This document shows, piece after piece, positions 52,057 through 64,000 of a stretch of DNA of 64,000 nucleotides. Each line of letters opens with the position of its first letter. Position 1 is the stretch's first letter. The DNA comes from Ustulina deusta (Eukaryota; Ascomycota; Sordariomycetes; Xylariales; Xylariaceae), in NCBI GenBank assembly GCA_023159155.1, contig JAJNNX010000078.1, forward strand, positions 95,376 through 159,375, in the 5' to 3' direction. A model generated the notes under the pieces. That model saw nothing but the letters and a program-made list of their open reading frames with translations, was not told the origin of the DNA and did no database searches. A program made the translations under genes and the position numbers.

Positions 52057-55000
52057 CTACTTTAAGCTTATTAATTATTTGCTAATAAATATTTAATAAA
52101 TATATATTTTTTATTTTGTTATAGTTAGCAAAATATAAATAAACTTTTTTTTTTAGTTATATATTTAATATAAAAAATTATATATTTTATAATATAAATC
52201 TAACTTTAATATAACTTTAATAAAACTTTTAATTTGTATGCTACTTAAAAGCTAATAATTTATAAAAAACCTAACTTTAAATATTTTTATTCTATTTCTA
52301 GTTCTTAAATAATCAGAACAACTCTAGCTCTTAAATATAGCTAGCTTTTTATTATTAAATAATTTTAAAAAAAAAATTTTAATAAAAAAAAAAATCAAGC
52401 ACTAAACTTTTTTATAAATGTTTTAAACAAATTAATACTTAAAAAAAAATCTAAAAAAAATAAAAAGTTAAAACTTAAAAAAGCAAAATTTAAACCAGAA
52501 CTAAAACTATTTAAAATAAATAATATATTTAAAAATATAGCATTAAATATTATAACTATATAAACCTATAATTTTATATTAGTTCTAATAGAATTTTTTT
52601 AATATGTTTATTTTAGTACTTTTAAAAAACAACTATAATTTAATAATAAAAAATATATTTAAAAGTACTAATTTTAAACTTTTTAGTTTTATTACTTTAT
52701 TTGTTTTTTATTTTATTAGTTTATTTTTTAGCGTTTTAAACCTTACTTATATTAAAAAAGCTAAAGTATAAAAAACTAATCTTAGCAAATTTACAAAAAA
52801 TAAAGCCTTATTTAATAACTAGGTTTATAAACTAGCAAAAAAACTAAATAAAAATATTACTATGTTCTAAACTAAAAATAACTAATTTTAATATATTATA
52901 AATTAGTTAAAAAAATATACTAAAAAATTAATAAAAATATATTTTTATTTAATTAAAAAACTATTTAATAATATTACTAAAATAATTTAAGTTTTATTAA
53001 TAGTTTATTATAATTTTAATTAAACAATTATAGCTTATAAAATATTTTAAGTTTATATATATAAAACTAATAAAAATATTAATAAGTTTATTTTTATATT
53101 TAATAGTTTAGCTTAAAAATATTAACTAGCTAAATTATAATAAAAATATAAATTATAAAATTATTTTTATATAAATTTAAAAAAAAACTTATATAAAGCT
53201 TTTATAAATTTAAATATTTTTTATAAATTATTTAATAATAAAATTATTAAATTAATATATAATATTAAATAAGCTTATAAAAACTATTAATAAACTAAAC
53301 TTATTAGTTTAACTAAACAAAAATCTAATTTAAATAATTAAATTTTTAGTAAACTAGCTTATTAATTTTTAGCTAACTTTAAAAATTTTAAAATATTTAC
53401 TTTAAAACAATTAAAACAAGCACTAATTACAAAAAAAAAAAAAGCTTATTAAAATAATAAAACTTATTTTATTTATAGTAAAAAAAAGCATATATTAGTT
53501 AACTGCCTTAACTAAAAACCTAAAATTTCGAATATTTAATTAATAAAAAAAGGCCCTAACAAAAATAACTCTAGTAGTTTATCCAACTTAAAAAATAAAT
53601 AGAACTAATAAAAGTTTTTTTATTAATTTTTCTATCTATTTTAGCTAAAATATATAGCTAAAACAAATTAATTATTTTTAAAATATTTATTTAATTATAA
53701 ATTAATAATATTAAAATAAAAACTTTAGTTTTATATAATACTAAAACTTATATATTTTTAATAATTAGCTATAAGTTTATATAATAAATTAAACAATAAT
53801 TAAAAATAAAAATAATTTAATTAATTAAACTTTAAAAGCTTTATAACTATTAAAGCAAAATAATTAATAAAATCTATAAATATTTAATATATATTATAAA
53901 AATTAATAATTAATAATTTAAAAACTAAATATTTTAAGTTATTAATTTTAGTTATAATATTATTATTAGTATTAAATAGTTAATAAAATAAAATATTTTA
54001 ATAAAAACTCAAAAATAATAGTTAATCTAGCTAGATAATTTATTTTTATTAGTTTAATTTTTGCTAACAATTATAATTAAGCTTTTTAACTATAAATAAT
54101 AAAATATAAACCTAAAAATATAAAAAAATATAAATTAATATAATTAAGCATTAAAAAAATACTATTAAATATTAAAACAACTTTTTAAAAACAAAACAAT
54201 TATTTTAAAAATAATTAAAACTAAAAAAACAAAAAAAAAATCTAGAACTTTTAAACCTAAAATAAAAAAAGTTTATATAATAATTTTTAAAAAAAAAAAA
54301 AACTAAACCGCTATTAAAAAAATTATATAAAACTTTTAAAATTATTTTTATTAAAATAAATAAAAGCAACTAGCTAAAAAGACTTTAAAAAAACCTATTA
54401 TAATTAAATTTATAATAACTAAAAATAATTATACTAAACTATTTAAAAAAAACTTAAAAATAATTAATACTTTATAAAAAAAATAAACTTAAATTAATTA
54501 AGTAATACTATAAAAAACTTTTAATAATAAACTAATCTTATTTTTAAAAAAAAAAAACTTCTAGTATATAAAATTAATATAAAGCTTTTTACTTTTTTAG
54601 CTATTATACTTAAAAAAGTTCTTTTTAAAAAAAAAATCTAAAACTTTACTACTATTATAACTAAAGTTTAATATAATACTAGAACTTAATAATAAAAAAT
54701 ATATTTCTAGCTTTTATTAATATTATATATTTATATAATTTATTTTATTTAAAAAAAAGTTTATAAATAAGCTACTAGCTATAGATTTTATTAAACAAAA
54801 TATAAACTTAAACGCTATTTTTATTTTATTTATACTTAAACTTAAATTAACTAAACATAAATTTATAATTAATTACTAATAAAAAAATATATATTTAAAA
54901 AATTAAATTATATTATTTTTAAATATTAGTAGTACTATATTTAATTATTATAATATTATTTAATTTGCTAAACTAAATATTATTAAAACTTTTTATTAAT

Positions 55001-57654
55001 TATTATTAACTATAAAATTATATTAATTTTTTTTTTTTAAACTTACAAAAAAATATTTTAATAAAAAGTTTTATTTTTTAGTTTAAAAATAAAACCTGCT
55101 TAATAACAAACTTTTATTAATATATAAATCTAAAAACTTCTAAACAAGTTTGCAAATATTTATATAAATAATATTTTAATTTATTTTAAAACTAAAAAAT
55201 AATACTAGACCTATTATAAAAAAATAATCTATTATTTATATTAAGCTAAATATTAAAAAAATATTAAAAAGTTTTATTTTAATATATTTATTATTAATTA
55301 CTTAAAAATAATTATAAAAATTAAAATAAAAATAAAATTAACCTTACTAAAATTTAAGCAAGTTTAAATTAAAACTTTAATAATTTTAAAAGCACTAAAT
55401 TAATCCGGTTATTTTTTAAACTTTATAATTATATTTATATATTTATTTATTATATTAATAAAATTGCTACTTTTTTAAATTAATTATTAAAAAAAAACAA
55501 GCTATTTATAATAGAACTAAAACAAAAATAAACTTTTAAATATATAAAACTACTAGCTTATAAAGCACTTATTTTAGCTTTTTTTAAGCTTAGCTAACTA
55601 ATATAAGTAAAAATAAATACTTTATATAATATAATAAAAAAAGTTATTTAGTAGCAATAAAAAAATATAACCTAAAAACTTATAAAATATTTTTTTAAAA
55701 CAATAATACTAACTAAGCAAGCTTACTTAATTTAAAACTATAAACTTTTAATAATAATATAAACTTTAAAACATTATTACTTAGAGCTTTTTAAAACTAA
55801 GTTTTTTATAATAATTAATTATTAAACTTTATTATATTTTTTAAATAAATGAATTTTATTAATATAATAAATATACTAAGCTAACTTTTTATTAAACTTT
55901 AATATTATTTTTTAATATTAACTAAAACAAAAAAATATAGTAATTAATACTTTATTAAAAAAAACAGTTAAGCTTTTTATAATTAAAACTAAAAAAGTTT
56001 AAAAATAAATAATAATATTAATCCTATTTAACAAAATATTAAATTTTATATTAATTATAAACTTTTTATTTAATACTTTCTAAAGAATTAACCTAATAAA
56101 CCTAATTAAATAAAAAAACTAACTATAAAAACTAAAAAATAAAAACAAAAAGCTATATATACTTAAAATTACTTTAAATAAAACTATTTTTTTTTATATA
56201 GCTTTAATTTAAAAAGCTTATATGCTTTTAATTATTACGCACTAAAGTTAATATAAAATAATCAAAATATTAAAATAAAAATACTACTAGTTTTACTTAA
56301 AACATAATTATAAATAATATATATATAATTATTATAACTATAAAAAAAATAAAATATTATAAAACAAAACTTCTAGCTTTTTTTATTTATTGTTTATATT
56401 AGCTATAGTATAGCAATACATAATAATAAATAGCAAAAATATACTACTTAATTAATAAAGTTATAACTATATATAAATATTTATAAATAAGTTTAATTAT
56501 TTAATTATAACTTTACTTAGCAAAAAAACAAATATTATAAAATTGCTAGCTATATAATATTATAGAAATTTATATAGATTTTTTAATATACTAGATATAT
56601 AAATATTAAATAATATAAAATTGTTTATTTTTAAATTTATAGTAATAATTAATAATTTTATAAATACTAAGCATTACTTTAGTAGCGCTTACTACTTTTA
56701 GACCTAAAAAATAATAAAATTAACTAATTAAAAACTAAACTAATAATTTTATTTTTATATTAATAAATATTAAAATAATTAAAACATTTATTTTTTTGTT
56801 TTAGATTTTATATATAATTTTTTATAATATTTATTAATTAATATATTATTACTAAAAATAGTAATAAAAGTTAAAATATAAAACCTTTTAATAATAAATA
56901 TTAATAAAACTATTATAAATTTTAATACTAAGCAATAAGCGCTCAAACTAGTCTACTAAACCTAAAATGTTTAAAAACTAATATATAATATAGCAACCTT
57001 TATATAAAAATAATACAAACTATAAATTAACAAAAAAAAACGCTTAATAGATTTTAAAATAAAAAATAAAATTTTTTTAAAAAAAAAAAGTTTTGTAATA
57101 CAAATATTAACTATTAGATTGGATTCCTAATTAGTTAAACTTTTTAAAATTCTAAAAAAACAAAAATTTAGCTACGTTTTTAACTTGCTTAACTTTTATA
57201 AAATAAAAAACCTATTTTATACTAACTAATTATAAAAAACAAGCAATAACTTTTTATTTTAATAAATCTAATTATTATTTTTAATTAAAAATATTAATAG
57301 CAAAGCAAAATTTAAAGTTAAACAAATCAAACAATTAAAAATATATAAAAAAAATAAAAAATTATAATACTAAATTGCTTAAAAAAGCTATAATTTTAAT
57401 AATACTTAATATATAGCTTAAAATTTTAAAAATATGCTAATTAAACTTAACTAATTTTATAAAACTTATAAGAAAGCCCCCGGACTTCCTATAAAATTAT
57501 AAAAATAGATATACGCAGCAGTAGCTAACAAGTTTGCAAACAATTATAAAAACAATAATAAAGCAATACAATATAAAAAGATTATATAAACTTAATATTA
57601 TTAATAATTTTGAATTAAAACTATGTTTAAACTTTTAGTTTTAAAAAAAAGTAG

Positions 57655-57892
57655 TATAATAGTTAGTATAGTTTTAGCAAAACCTGCAAGAATTTTAGAC
57701 CTATATAGCAATAAAATAGAAAGTTTGCGCACAAACTAACCTAACTCTATAGCTATACATACAAAGTCTATATTTACCTACTTTATAAACTCTAACTTCT
57801 TTTCTTTCTTTTTTTTTTTTTTTTTAGCTTAGAATCTTTATCCATAGTATTAATAAACTAGCTATAGAAGCTTTACTCGACTGATTATAACA
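57655..57892 (+). repeat. 3' LTR of element B
   Basis: About 238 bp, begins TATAATAG and ends GATTATAACA; followed by the target duplication TATAG. Confidence 0.82.
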
Positions 57893-60144
57893 TATAGCTT
57901 ATATTATTTTTATATAAAAGTTATTATATTATATATTATTTTTTAAACATTTTAAGTTTAGTAGACTAGTTTGAATATTTATTATTTAGTATTAAAATTT
58001 ACTATAGTTTTATTAATATTTATTATTAAAAAGTTTTATATTTTAATTTTTATTGTTATTTTTAGTAGTAATATATTAATTAATAAATATTATTAAAAAT
58101 TATATATAAAATCTAAAGCAAAAAAATAAATATTTTAATTATTTTAGTATTTATTAATATAAAAATAAAATTATTAGTTTAATTTTTAATTAATTAATTT
58201 TATTGCTTTTTAAGTTTAAAGATAGTAAGTATTATTAAAGTAGTGCTTAATATTTATAAAACTATTAATTATTACTATAAATTTAAAAATAAATAATTTT
58301 ATATTATTTAATATTTATATATTTAATATATTAAAAAATTTATATAAATTTTTATAATATTATATAGCTAATAACTTTATAATATTTGTTTTTTTACTAA
58401 ATAAAGTTATAATTAGATAGCTAAATATATTTATAAATATTTATATATAGTTATAATAATTATATATATATTATTTATAATTATATTTTAAATAAAACTA
58501 ATAATATTTTTATATTAATATTTTGATTATTTTATATTAATTTTAATATATAGTAATTAAAAACATATAATTTTTTTAAATTAAAGCTATATAAAAAGAA
58601 TAGTTTTATTTAAAATAACTTTAAATATATATAGTTTTTTATTTTTATTTTTTAGATCTTATAGCTAGTTTTTTTTGTTTAATTAGATTTACTAAGTTAG
58701 CTTTTTAAAACATATTAAATAAAAAATCTATAATTAATATAAAATTTAATATTTTATTAGGCAGGACTAATATTATTATTATTTTTTTAGCTTTTTTAGT
58801 TTTATTTATAAAAAGTTTAGTTATTTTTTTTAATAAAATATTAGGTATTATATTTTTTTGTTTTAATTAATATTAAAAAATAATATTAAAATTTAATAAA
58901 AAGTTAGCTTAGTATATTTATTATATTAATAAAATCTATTTATTTAAAAAATATAATAAAGCTTAATAATTAGTTATTATAAAAAGCTTAGTTTTAAAAA
59001 GTTTTAAGTAGTAATATTTTAAAATTTATATTACTACTAAAAATTTATAGTTTTAAATTAAGTAAGCTTGTTTAATTAGTATTATTATTTTAAAAAAATA
59101 TTTTATAAGTTTTTAGGTTATATTTTTTTATTATTACTAAATAACTTTTTTTATTATATTATATAAAATATTTATTTTTATTTATATTAGTTAGCTAGGC
59201 TTAAAAAAAGCTAAAACAAATATTTTATATACTAGTAGTTTTATATATTTAAAAATTTATTTTTGTTTTAGTCCTATTATAAATAGCTTATTTTTTTAAA
59301 GTAGTTAATTTAAAAAAATAGCAATTTTATTAATATAATAAATAAATATATAAATATAATTATAAAGTTTAAAAAATAACCGGATTAATTTAATATTTTT
59401 AAAATTATTAAAGTTCTAATTTAGAATTGCTTAAATTTTTATAGGGTTAATTCTAATTTTTATTTTAATTTTTATAACTATTTTTAAATAATTAATAATA
59501 AATATATTAAAATAAAACTTTTTAATATTTTTTTAATATTTAGCTTAATATAAATAATAGATTATTTTTTTATAATAAGTTTAATATTATTTTTTAGTTT
59601 TAAAATAAATTAAAATATTATTTATATAAATATTTATAAATTTGTTTAAAAATTTTTAAATTTATATATTAATAAAAGCTTACTACTAAATAGGTTTTAT
59701 TTTTAAACTAAATAATAAAACTTTTTATTAAAATATTTTTTATAAGTTTAAAAAAAATAAAATAATATAATTTTATAATTAATAATAATTAATAAAAAGT
59801 TTTAATAATATTTAATTTTATAAAACAAATAGTATTATAATAATTAAATATAATATTGCTAATATTTAAAGCTAATATAATTTGATTTTTTAAATATATA
59901 TTTTTTTATTAATAATTAATTATAAATTTATATTTAATTAATTTAAGTTTAAGTATAAATAAAATAAAAATAATATTTAAGTTTATATTTTATTTAATAA
60001 AATTTATAAGTAATAGTTTATTTATAAACTTTTTTTTAAATAAAATAAACTATATAAATATTTAATATTAATAAAGCTTAAAAATATATTTTTTATTATT
60101 AAGTTTTAGTATTATATTAAATTTTAATTATAATAATAGCAAAG
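57893..60144 (-). mobile_element. Element C, second interior segment (minus strand)
   Basis: Continues element C after the B insertion and aligns with the reverse complement of element A from about 47700 down to about 45340, covering the degraded integrase, RNase H and reverse transcriptase regions on the minus strand. It is interrupted at CAAAG (60140-60144) by the three-LTR element and resumes at 63109. Confidence 0.8.
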
Positions 60145-60340
60145 TGATATAGTTAGGTAGGGGGGGTACGCCCTAGCCACACCTACCAGCCCTATGGGCC
60201 CTAGCCGCATGGACCAGACCTAGCCCCACACATCCCACACTCCATAGCTAATATTCTGGCTACGCCAGAATATTCCCTTCTATACCTAATATAACCTATT
60301 CTATTCTAATATTCTGACCCCCCCCTGGCCTTACCTAATA
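60145..60340. repeat. LTR copy 1 of the three-LTR element
   Basis: 196 bp; carries a hairpin at 60250-60274 with arms AATATTCTGGC and GCCAGAATATT around TAC, and the run GGTAGGGGGGGTACGCC near its start. Confidence 0.85.
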
Positions 60341-61544
60341 TATGGTGCTTCCACGCAGGTATTTAGCTTAACGCCATACTACTAAACTAGACCATTTTTT
60401 TTATATTTGACCTAGTATAATTGCTGTACGCAAGTCCGTTCAAAGATCTAGTATATTGGCTATACGCAAATCCGTTGGACTAGTATAATTAGCTATCTAT
60501 ACAAGTCTAGACTAGTATACCAGGCTATATATAAGTCCGAATTAGAGAGCTTTTTATATTTAACCTAGTATATAAGCTATATATAGTTTAAAGAACAGTA
60601 CTAGCTATATATAAGTCTGTTATAGACCTAGTATAATTAGCTATATATATAAGTTTATTAAACCTAATATATTAGCTATACGTAAGTCTGGACTAGTATA
60701 TTAGCTATACGTAGTCTATATTTAAAATAGTATAATGCTATACAAAGTCTGAATTAGAATCCGAAATATAAAACAGTATATAAGCTATATGTAAATCTAT
60801 TTAACCTAGTATACCTAGCCTGGTATATATGCTATATTAAAAGACTATCTAACTAGTTAAGCTAAATATATTCGAACTAATTAATATAATACTTTAATTA
60901 GTTGTTTATTATTAATCCGTCTAAACAAGGTTGTTTAGTTTTAAAACGCTATTGTAGCTATAATATAAACTTTTGACCTAGCTTATCTACAAAAGCTATA
61001 CTAACCAACTAGCTATATAGCCAAACCTATAACCTAGCTTAAACTTTTTAATCTAGCTAGCTATACAAACAGACCTACTTATATAGTTTGGCTACTTATA
61101 TAAATCTTTGACCTAGCCCACCCGTAAAGGCCATACTAACCTAGCTAGCTATACTAATAGATACCCATATAGCTAGGCTACCCTTACAGACCTTTGACCA
61201 GCCCACTCGCAAAGGCCATACAAACTAAGCTAGCTAGGCTACCTATACAAACCTTCGACCTAGCCACCCGCAAAGGCTATGGCCAACCTATATGGCCACC
61301 TATTGTACAAATACAAAGGCTGTATAGCCAAGACCAACCTATACAGCCAGATCTTTGACCTAGACCCCCTGCAAAGACCTTATATACAGACCTACCTAGA
61401 GACTTTTAACTTAGCCCCCTTGCGAAGGCTATAGCTGGGCCATACCCCTTGTACGAATATAAGGGCTATATTAAAGACTAAGGCTATTAAAAGAATTGGT
61501 AGACTTACTAAGGGCAGTAAAGCTTTGTTGTTGTTCCGGCATTC

Positions 61545-61740
61545 TGATACAGTTGGGTAGGGGGGGTACGCCCTAGCCACACCTACTAGCCCCATAGGCC
61601 CTAGCCGCATAGACTAGACCTAGCCCCACATATCCCACACTTTATAGCTAATATTCTAGCTACGCTAGAATATTCCTTTCTATACCTAATATAACCTATT
61701 CTATTCTAATATTCTGACCCCCCCCTGGCCTTACCTAATA
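61545..61740. repeat. LTR copy 2 of the three-LTR element
   Basis: 196 bp, shared by both interiors. Its hairpin (61650-61674) has changed in both arms (CTAGC/GCTAG), so pairing is kept. Confidence 0.85.
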
Positions 61741-62907
61741 TATAGTGCCTCCACACAGGTATTTGGTTTAATGCTATACTACCAAACCAGACTATTTTTT
61801 TTATATTTGACCTAGTATAATTGCTATATACAAATCTATTTAAGGACCTAGTATATTAGCTATACGTAAGTCTGTTAGACTAGTATAATTAGCTATATAT
61901 GTAAGTCTGGACTAGTATACCAGGCCATACGTAAGTCCGAATTAGAAAGCTTTTTATATTCGACCTAGTATAATTAGCTATATATATAAGTTTATTAGAC
62001 CTAATATATTAGTTATATATAAATTTAGACTAGTATATTAGCTATATATAGTCTATATTTAAAATAGTACAATGCTATACAAAGTCTAAATTAGAGTCCA
62101 AAATATAAAACAATATATAGGCTATATATAAGTCCGTTTGATCTAGTATATTTAGCCCGGTATGTACGTTATATTAAAGGACTATCTAACTAGTTAAGCT
62201 AAATATATTTGAACTAATTAATATAACATTTTAATTAGTTATTTATTACTAATCTATTTAAATAAAGTTGTTTAGTTTTAAAATATTATTGCAGTTATAA
62301 TATAAACTTTTGACCTAGCCTACTTATAAAAGCTATATTAACTAATTAGCTATATAGCTAGACTTATAACCTAGCTTAAACCTTTTAATCTAGCTAGCTA
62401 TATAAACAGACCTACTTATATAGCTTGGCTATTTATATAGATTTTTGACCTAGCCTATTTACAAAAGCTATACTAACCTAGCTAGCTATACTAACAAACA
62501 CCCATATAGCTAGGCTACTTCTATAGACCTTCGACCAGCCTATTCGCAAAAGCTATATAAACTAAGCTAGCTATATAAACAGATATACTTATATAGCTAG
62601 GCTACCTATACAGACCTTCGACCTAGCCACCCGCAAAGGCTACAGCCAACCTATATAGCCACCTATTGTATAAATACAAAGGCTATATAGCCAAGACCAA
62701 CCTATATAGCTAGATCTTTAACCTAGACCCCCTGCAAAGACCTTATATACAGACCTACCTAGAGACCTTTGACCTAGCCCCCTTGCAAAGGCTATAGCCG
62801 GGCCATACCCCTTATACGAATATAAGGGCTATATTAGAGACTGAGGCTATTGAAGGAATTGGTAGACTTACTAAAGGCAGTAAAGCTTTGTTGTTGTTCT
62901 AGCATTC

Positions 62908-63103
62908 TGATACAGTTGGGTAGGGGGGGTACGCCCTAGCCACACTTACCAGCCCTATGGGCCCTAGCCGCATGGACCAGACCTAGCCCCATACATCCCA
63001 CACTCCATAGCTAATATTCTAGCTACGCCAGAATATTCCCTTCCATACCTAATACAACCCATTCTACTCTAATATTCTGACCCCCCCCTGGCCTCACCTA
63101 ATA
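62908..63103. repeat. LTR copy 3 of the three-LTR element
   Basis: 196 bp, followed directly by CAAAG and element C. Its hairpin (63013-63037) has a change in the left arm only. Confidence 0.85.
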
Positions 63104-63714
63104 CAAAGTTTTAAATTTTTGTTTTAAAAAGAATTTTTTTAAATATAATAGCTAAAAAAGCAAAAAGTTTTATATTAATTTTATATATTTAAAGTTTTTT
63201 TTTTTTTAGAAATAAAATTAGCTTATTATTAAAAATCTTTTATAATACTATTTAATTAATTTAAGTTTTTTTTTTATAAAATATTAATTACTTTTAAGTT
63301 TTTTTTAAATAATTTAGTATAGTTATTTTTAATTATTATAAACTTAATTATAATAGGCTTTTTTACAGTTTTTTTAGTTAGTTATTTTTATTTATTTTAA
63401 TAAAAATAATTTTAAAAGTTTTATATAATTTTTTTAATAGTAGCTTAGTTTTTTTTTTTTTTAAATTATTATATAAACTTTTTTTATTTTAAGTTTAAAA
63501 GTTTTAGATCTTTTTTATATTTTTTTAGTTTTAGTTATTTTTAAAATAATTATTTTATTTTTAAAAAATTGTTTTAATATTTAATAATATTTTTTTAATG
63601 TTTAATTATATTAATTACTATTTTTTTATATTTTTAAGTTTATATTTTATTATTTATAATTAAAAAGTTTAATTATAATTATTAATAAAAATTAAGCTAA
63701 TAAAAATAAATTAT
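63104..63714 (-). mobile_element. Element C, last segment before the telomere
   Basis: After the duplicated CAAAG the sequence again aligns with the reverse complement of element A, from about 45330 down to about 44800 (and of B, about 54640 to 54040). It ends mid-element in AATAAATTA, directly joined to telomere repeats. The 5' part and 5' LTR of C are missing. Confidence 0.8.
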
Positions 63715-64000
63715 TTAGGGTTAGGGTTAGGGTTAGGGTTAGGGTTAGGGTTAGGGTTAGGGTTAGGGTTAGGGTTAGGGTTAGGGTTAGGGTTAGGGTT
63801 AGGGTTAGGGTTAGGGTTAGGGTTAGGGTTAGGGTTAGGGTTAGGGTTAGGGTTAGGGTTAGGGTTAGGGTTAGGGTTAGGGTTAGGGTTAGGGTTAGGG
63901 TTAGGGTTAGGGTTAGGGTTAGGGTTAGGGTTAGGGTTAGGGTTAGGGTTAGGGTTAGGGTTAGGGTTAGGGTTAGGGTTAGGGTTAGGGTTAGGGTTAG
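63715..64000 (+). repeat. Telomere, (TTAGGG)n
   Basis: Forty-seven perfect TTAGGG units plus TTAG run to the window end. The G-rich strand points right, so this is the right-hand chromosome end. There is no subtelomeric gene or variant-repeat zone between it and element C. Confidence 0.99.

Larger units (their letters stand above)
51823..57892 (+). mobile_element. Ty3/gypsy-like retrotransposon B, nested in element C
   Basis: A 6.1-kb full-length sister of element A with LTRs 51823-52056 and 57655-57892 and the perfect 5-bp duplication TATAG (51818-51822, 57893-57897). Reading across the insertion, element C aligns continuously with the reverse complement of A around 47700-47730, confirming the nested insertion. 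Degraded RNase H region at about 55400-55850. Compared with A it is uninterrupted, so it preserves the empty site of element 2. No intact frames. Confidence 0.85.
60145..63103. mobile_element. Non-autonomous three-LTR element (LTR-interior-LTR-interior-LTR)
   Basis: Three 196-bp direct repeats (60145-60340, 61545-61740, 62908-63103), each beginning TGATA and ending CTAATA, separate two homologous interiors of 1,204 and 1,167 bp. The whole unit is flanked by CAAAG (60140-60144, 63104-63108), and element C is continuous across it. Each interior starts TATGGTGCTTCC or a mutated form, which could be a primer-binding site (TGG near the LTR end). The interiors hold no coding remnant; they consist of degenerate CTAGTATA..GCTATA..AAGTC units and, later, GACCTAGCC..AAAGGCTA units. 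It is GC-richer and less mutated than the host. This fits a TRIM/LARD-like LTR element made tandem by recombination. Alternatively it is a telomere-associated repeat array; the target duplication argues for transposition. Confidence 0.75.

Noticed and set aside
23671..60144. Live retrotransposon genes
   Set aside because: Reverse transcriptase, RNase H and integrase remnants can be traced, but every frame is broken by many TAA/TAG stops.
61392..61610. 72-codon minus frame with a hydrophobic segment
   Set aside because: It crosses from interior 1 into LTR copy 2 of the three-LTR element, and no protein family fits; treated as chance within repeat DNA.

Overview
The window is the right end of a filamentous ascomycete (Pezizomycotina) chromosome. 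Three things point there: introns of about 50-130 nt with GT..AG ends and CTAAC/CTGAC-type branch sites, a terminal (TTAGGG)n array running off the right edge, and an extremely AT-rich block of dead retrotransposons whose copies differ mainly by C-to-T and G-to-A changes, as left by repeat-induced point mutation (RIP). I cannot name the species.

Positions 1-22,613 are normal-composition DNA with six intron-containing genes that look like one secondary-metabolite cluster. In order: a cytochrome P450 (+, first codon(s) cut off by the window edge), a GMC-family FAD oxidoreductase (-), a short-chain dehydrogenase (+), a stand-alone LovC-like enoyl reductase/MDR (-), a COMT-type O-methyltransferase (+) and a highly reducing polyketide synthase of 2,590 residues (+, KS-AT-DH-MT-ER-KR-ACP). 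Inferred logic: the PKS builds a reduced chain; the O-methyltransferase, P450, GMC enzyme and SDR tailor it; the separate enoyl reductase acts in trans or in tailoring. I see no transcription factor, transporter or resistance gene. The cluster probably continues to the left; on the right it stops at the repeat block.

From about 23,085 to 63,714 the DNA is a nested stack of LTR retrotransposons. The layout is: a chromovirus (23,671-31,261) inserted in an 18-bp minisatellite; a solo LTR and a truncated copy (32,888-34,910); element A (35,697-48,582) interrupted by a second Ty3/gypsy element (37,673-44,495); LTR remnant E (50,741-51,007); and element C (minus strand, from 51,008), interrupted by element B (51,823-57,892) and by a less mutated three-LTR non-autonomous element (60,145-63,103). 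What is left of C ends directly in the telomere. Several insertions keep matching target-site duplications, and alignment of A, B and C shows the uninterrupted sites. No live gene was found right of 22,613, and no rRNA, tRNA or CRISPR in the window.

All exon boundaries and element ends were read by eye from splice signals, reading frame and copy comparison; no search was run.
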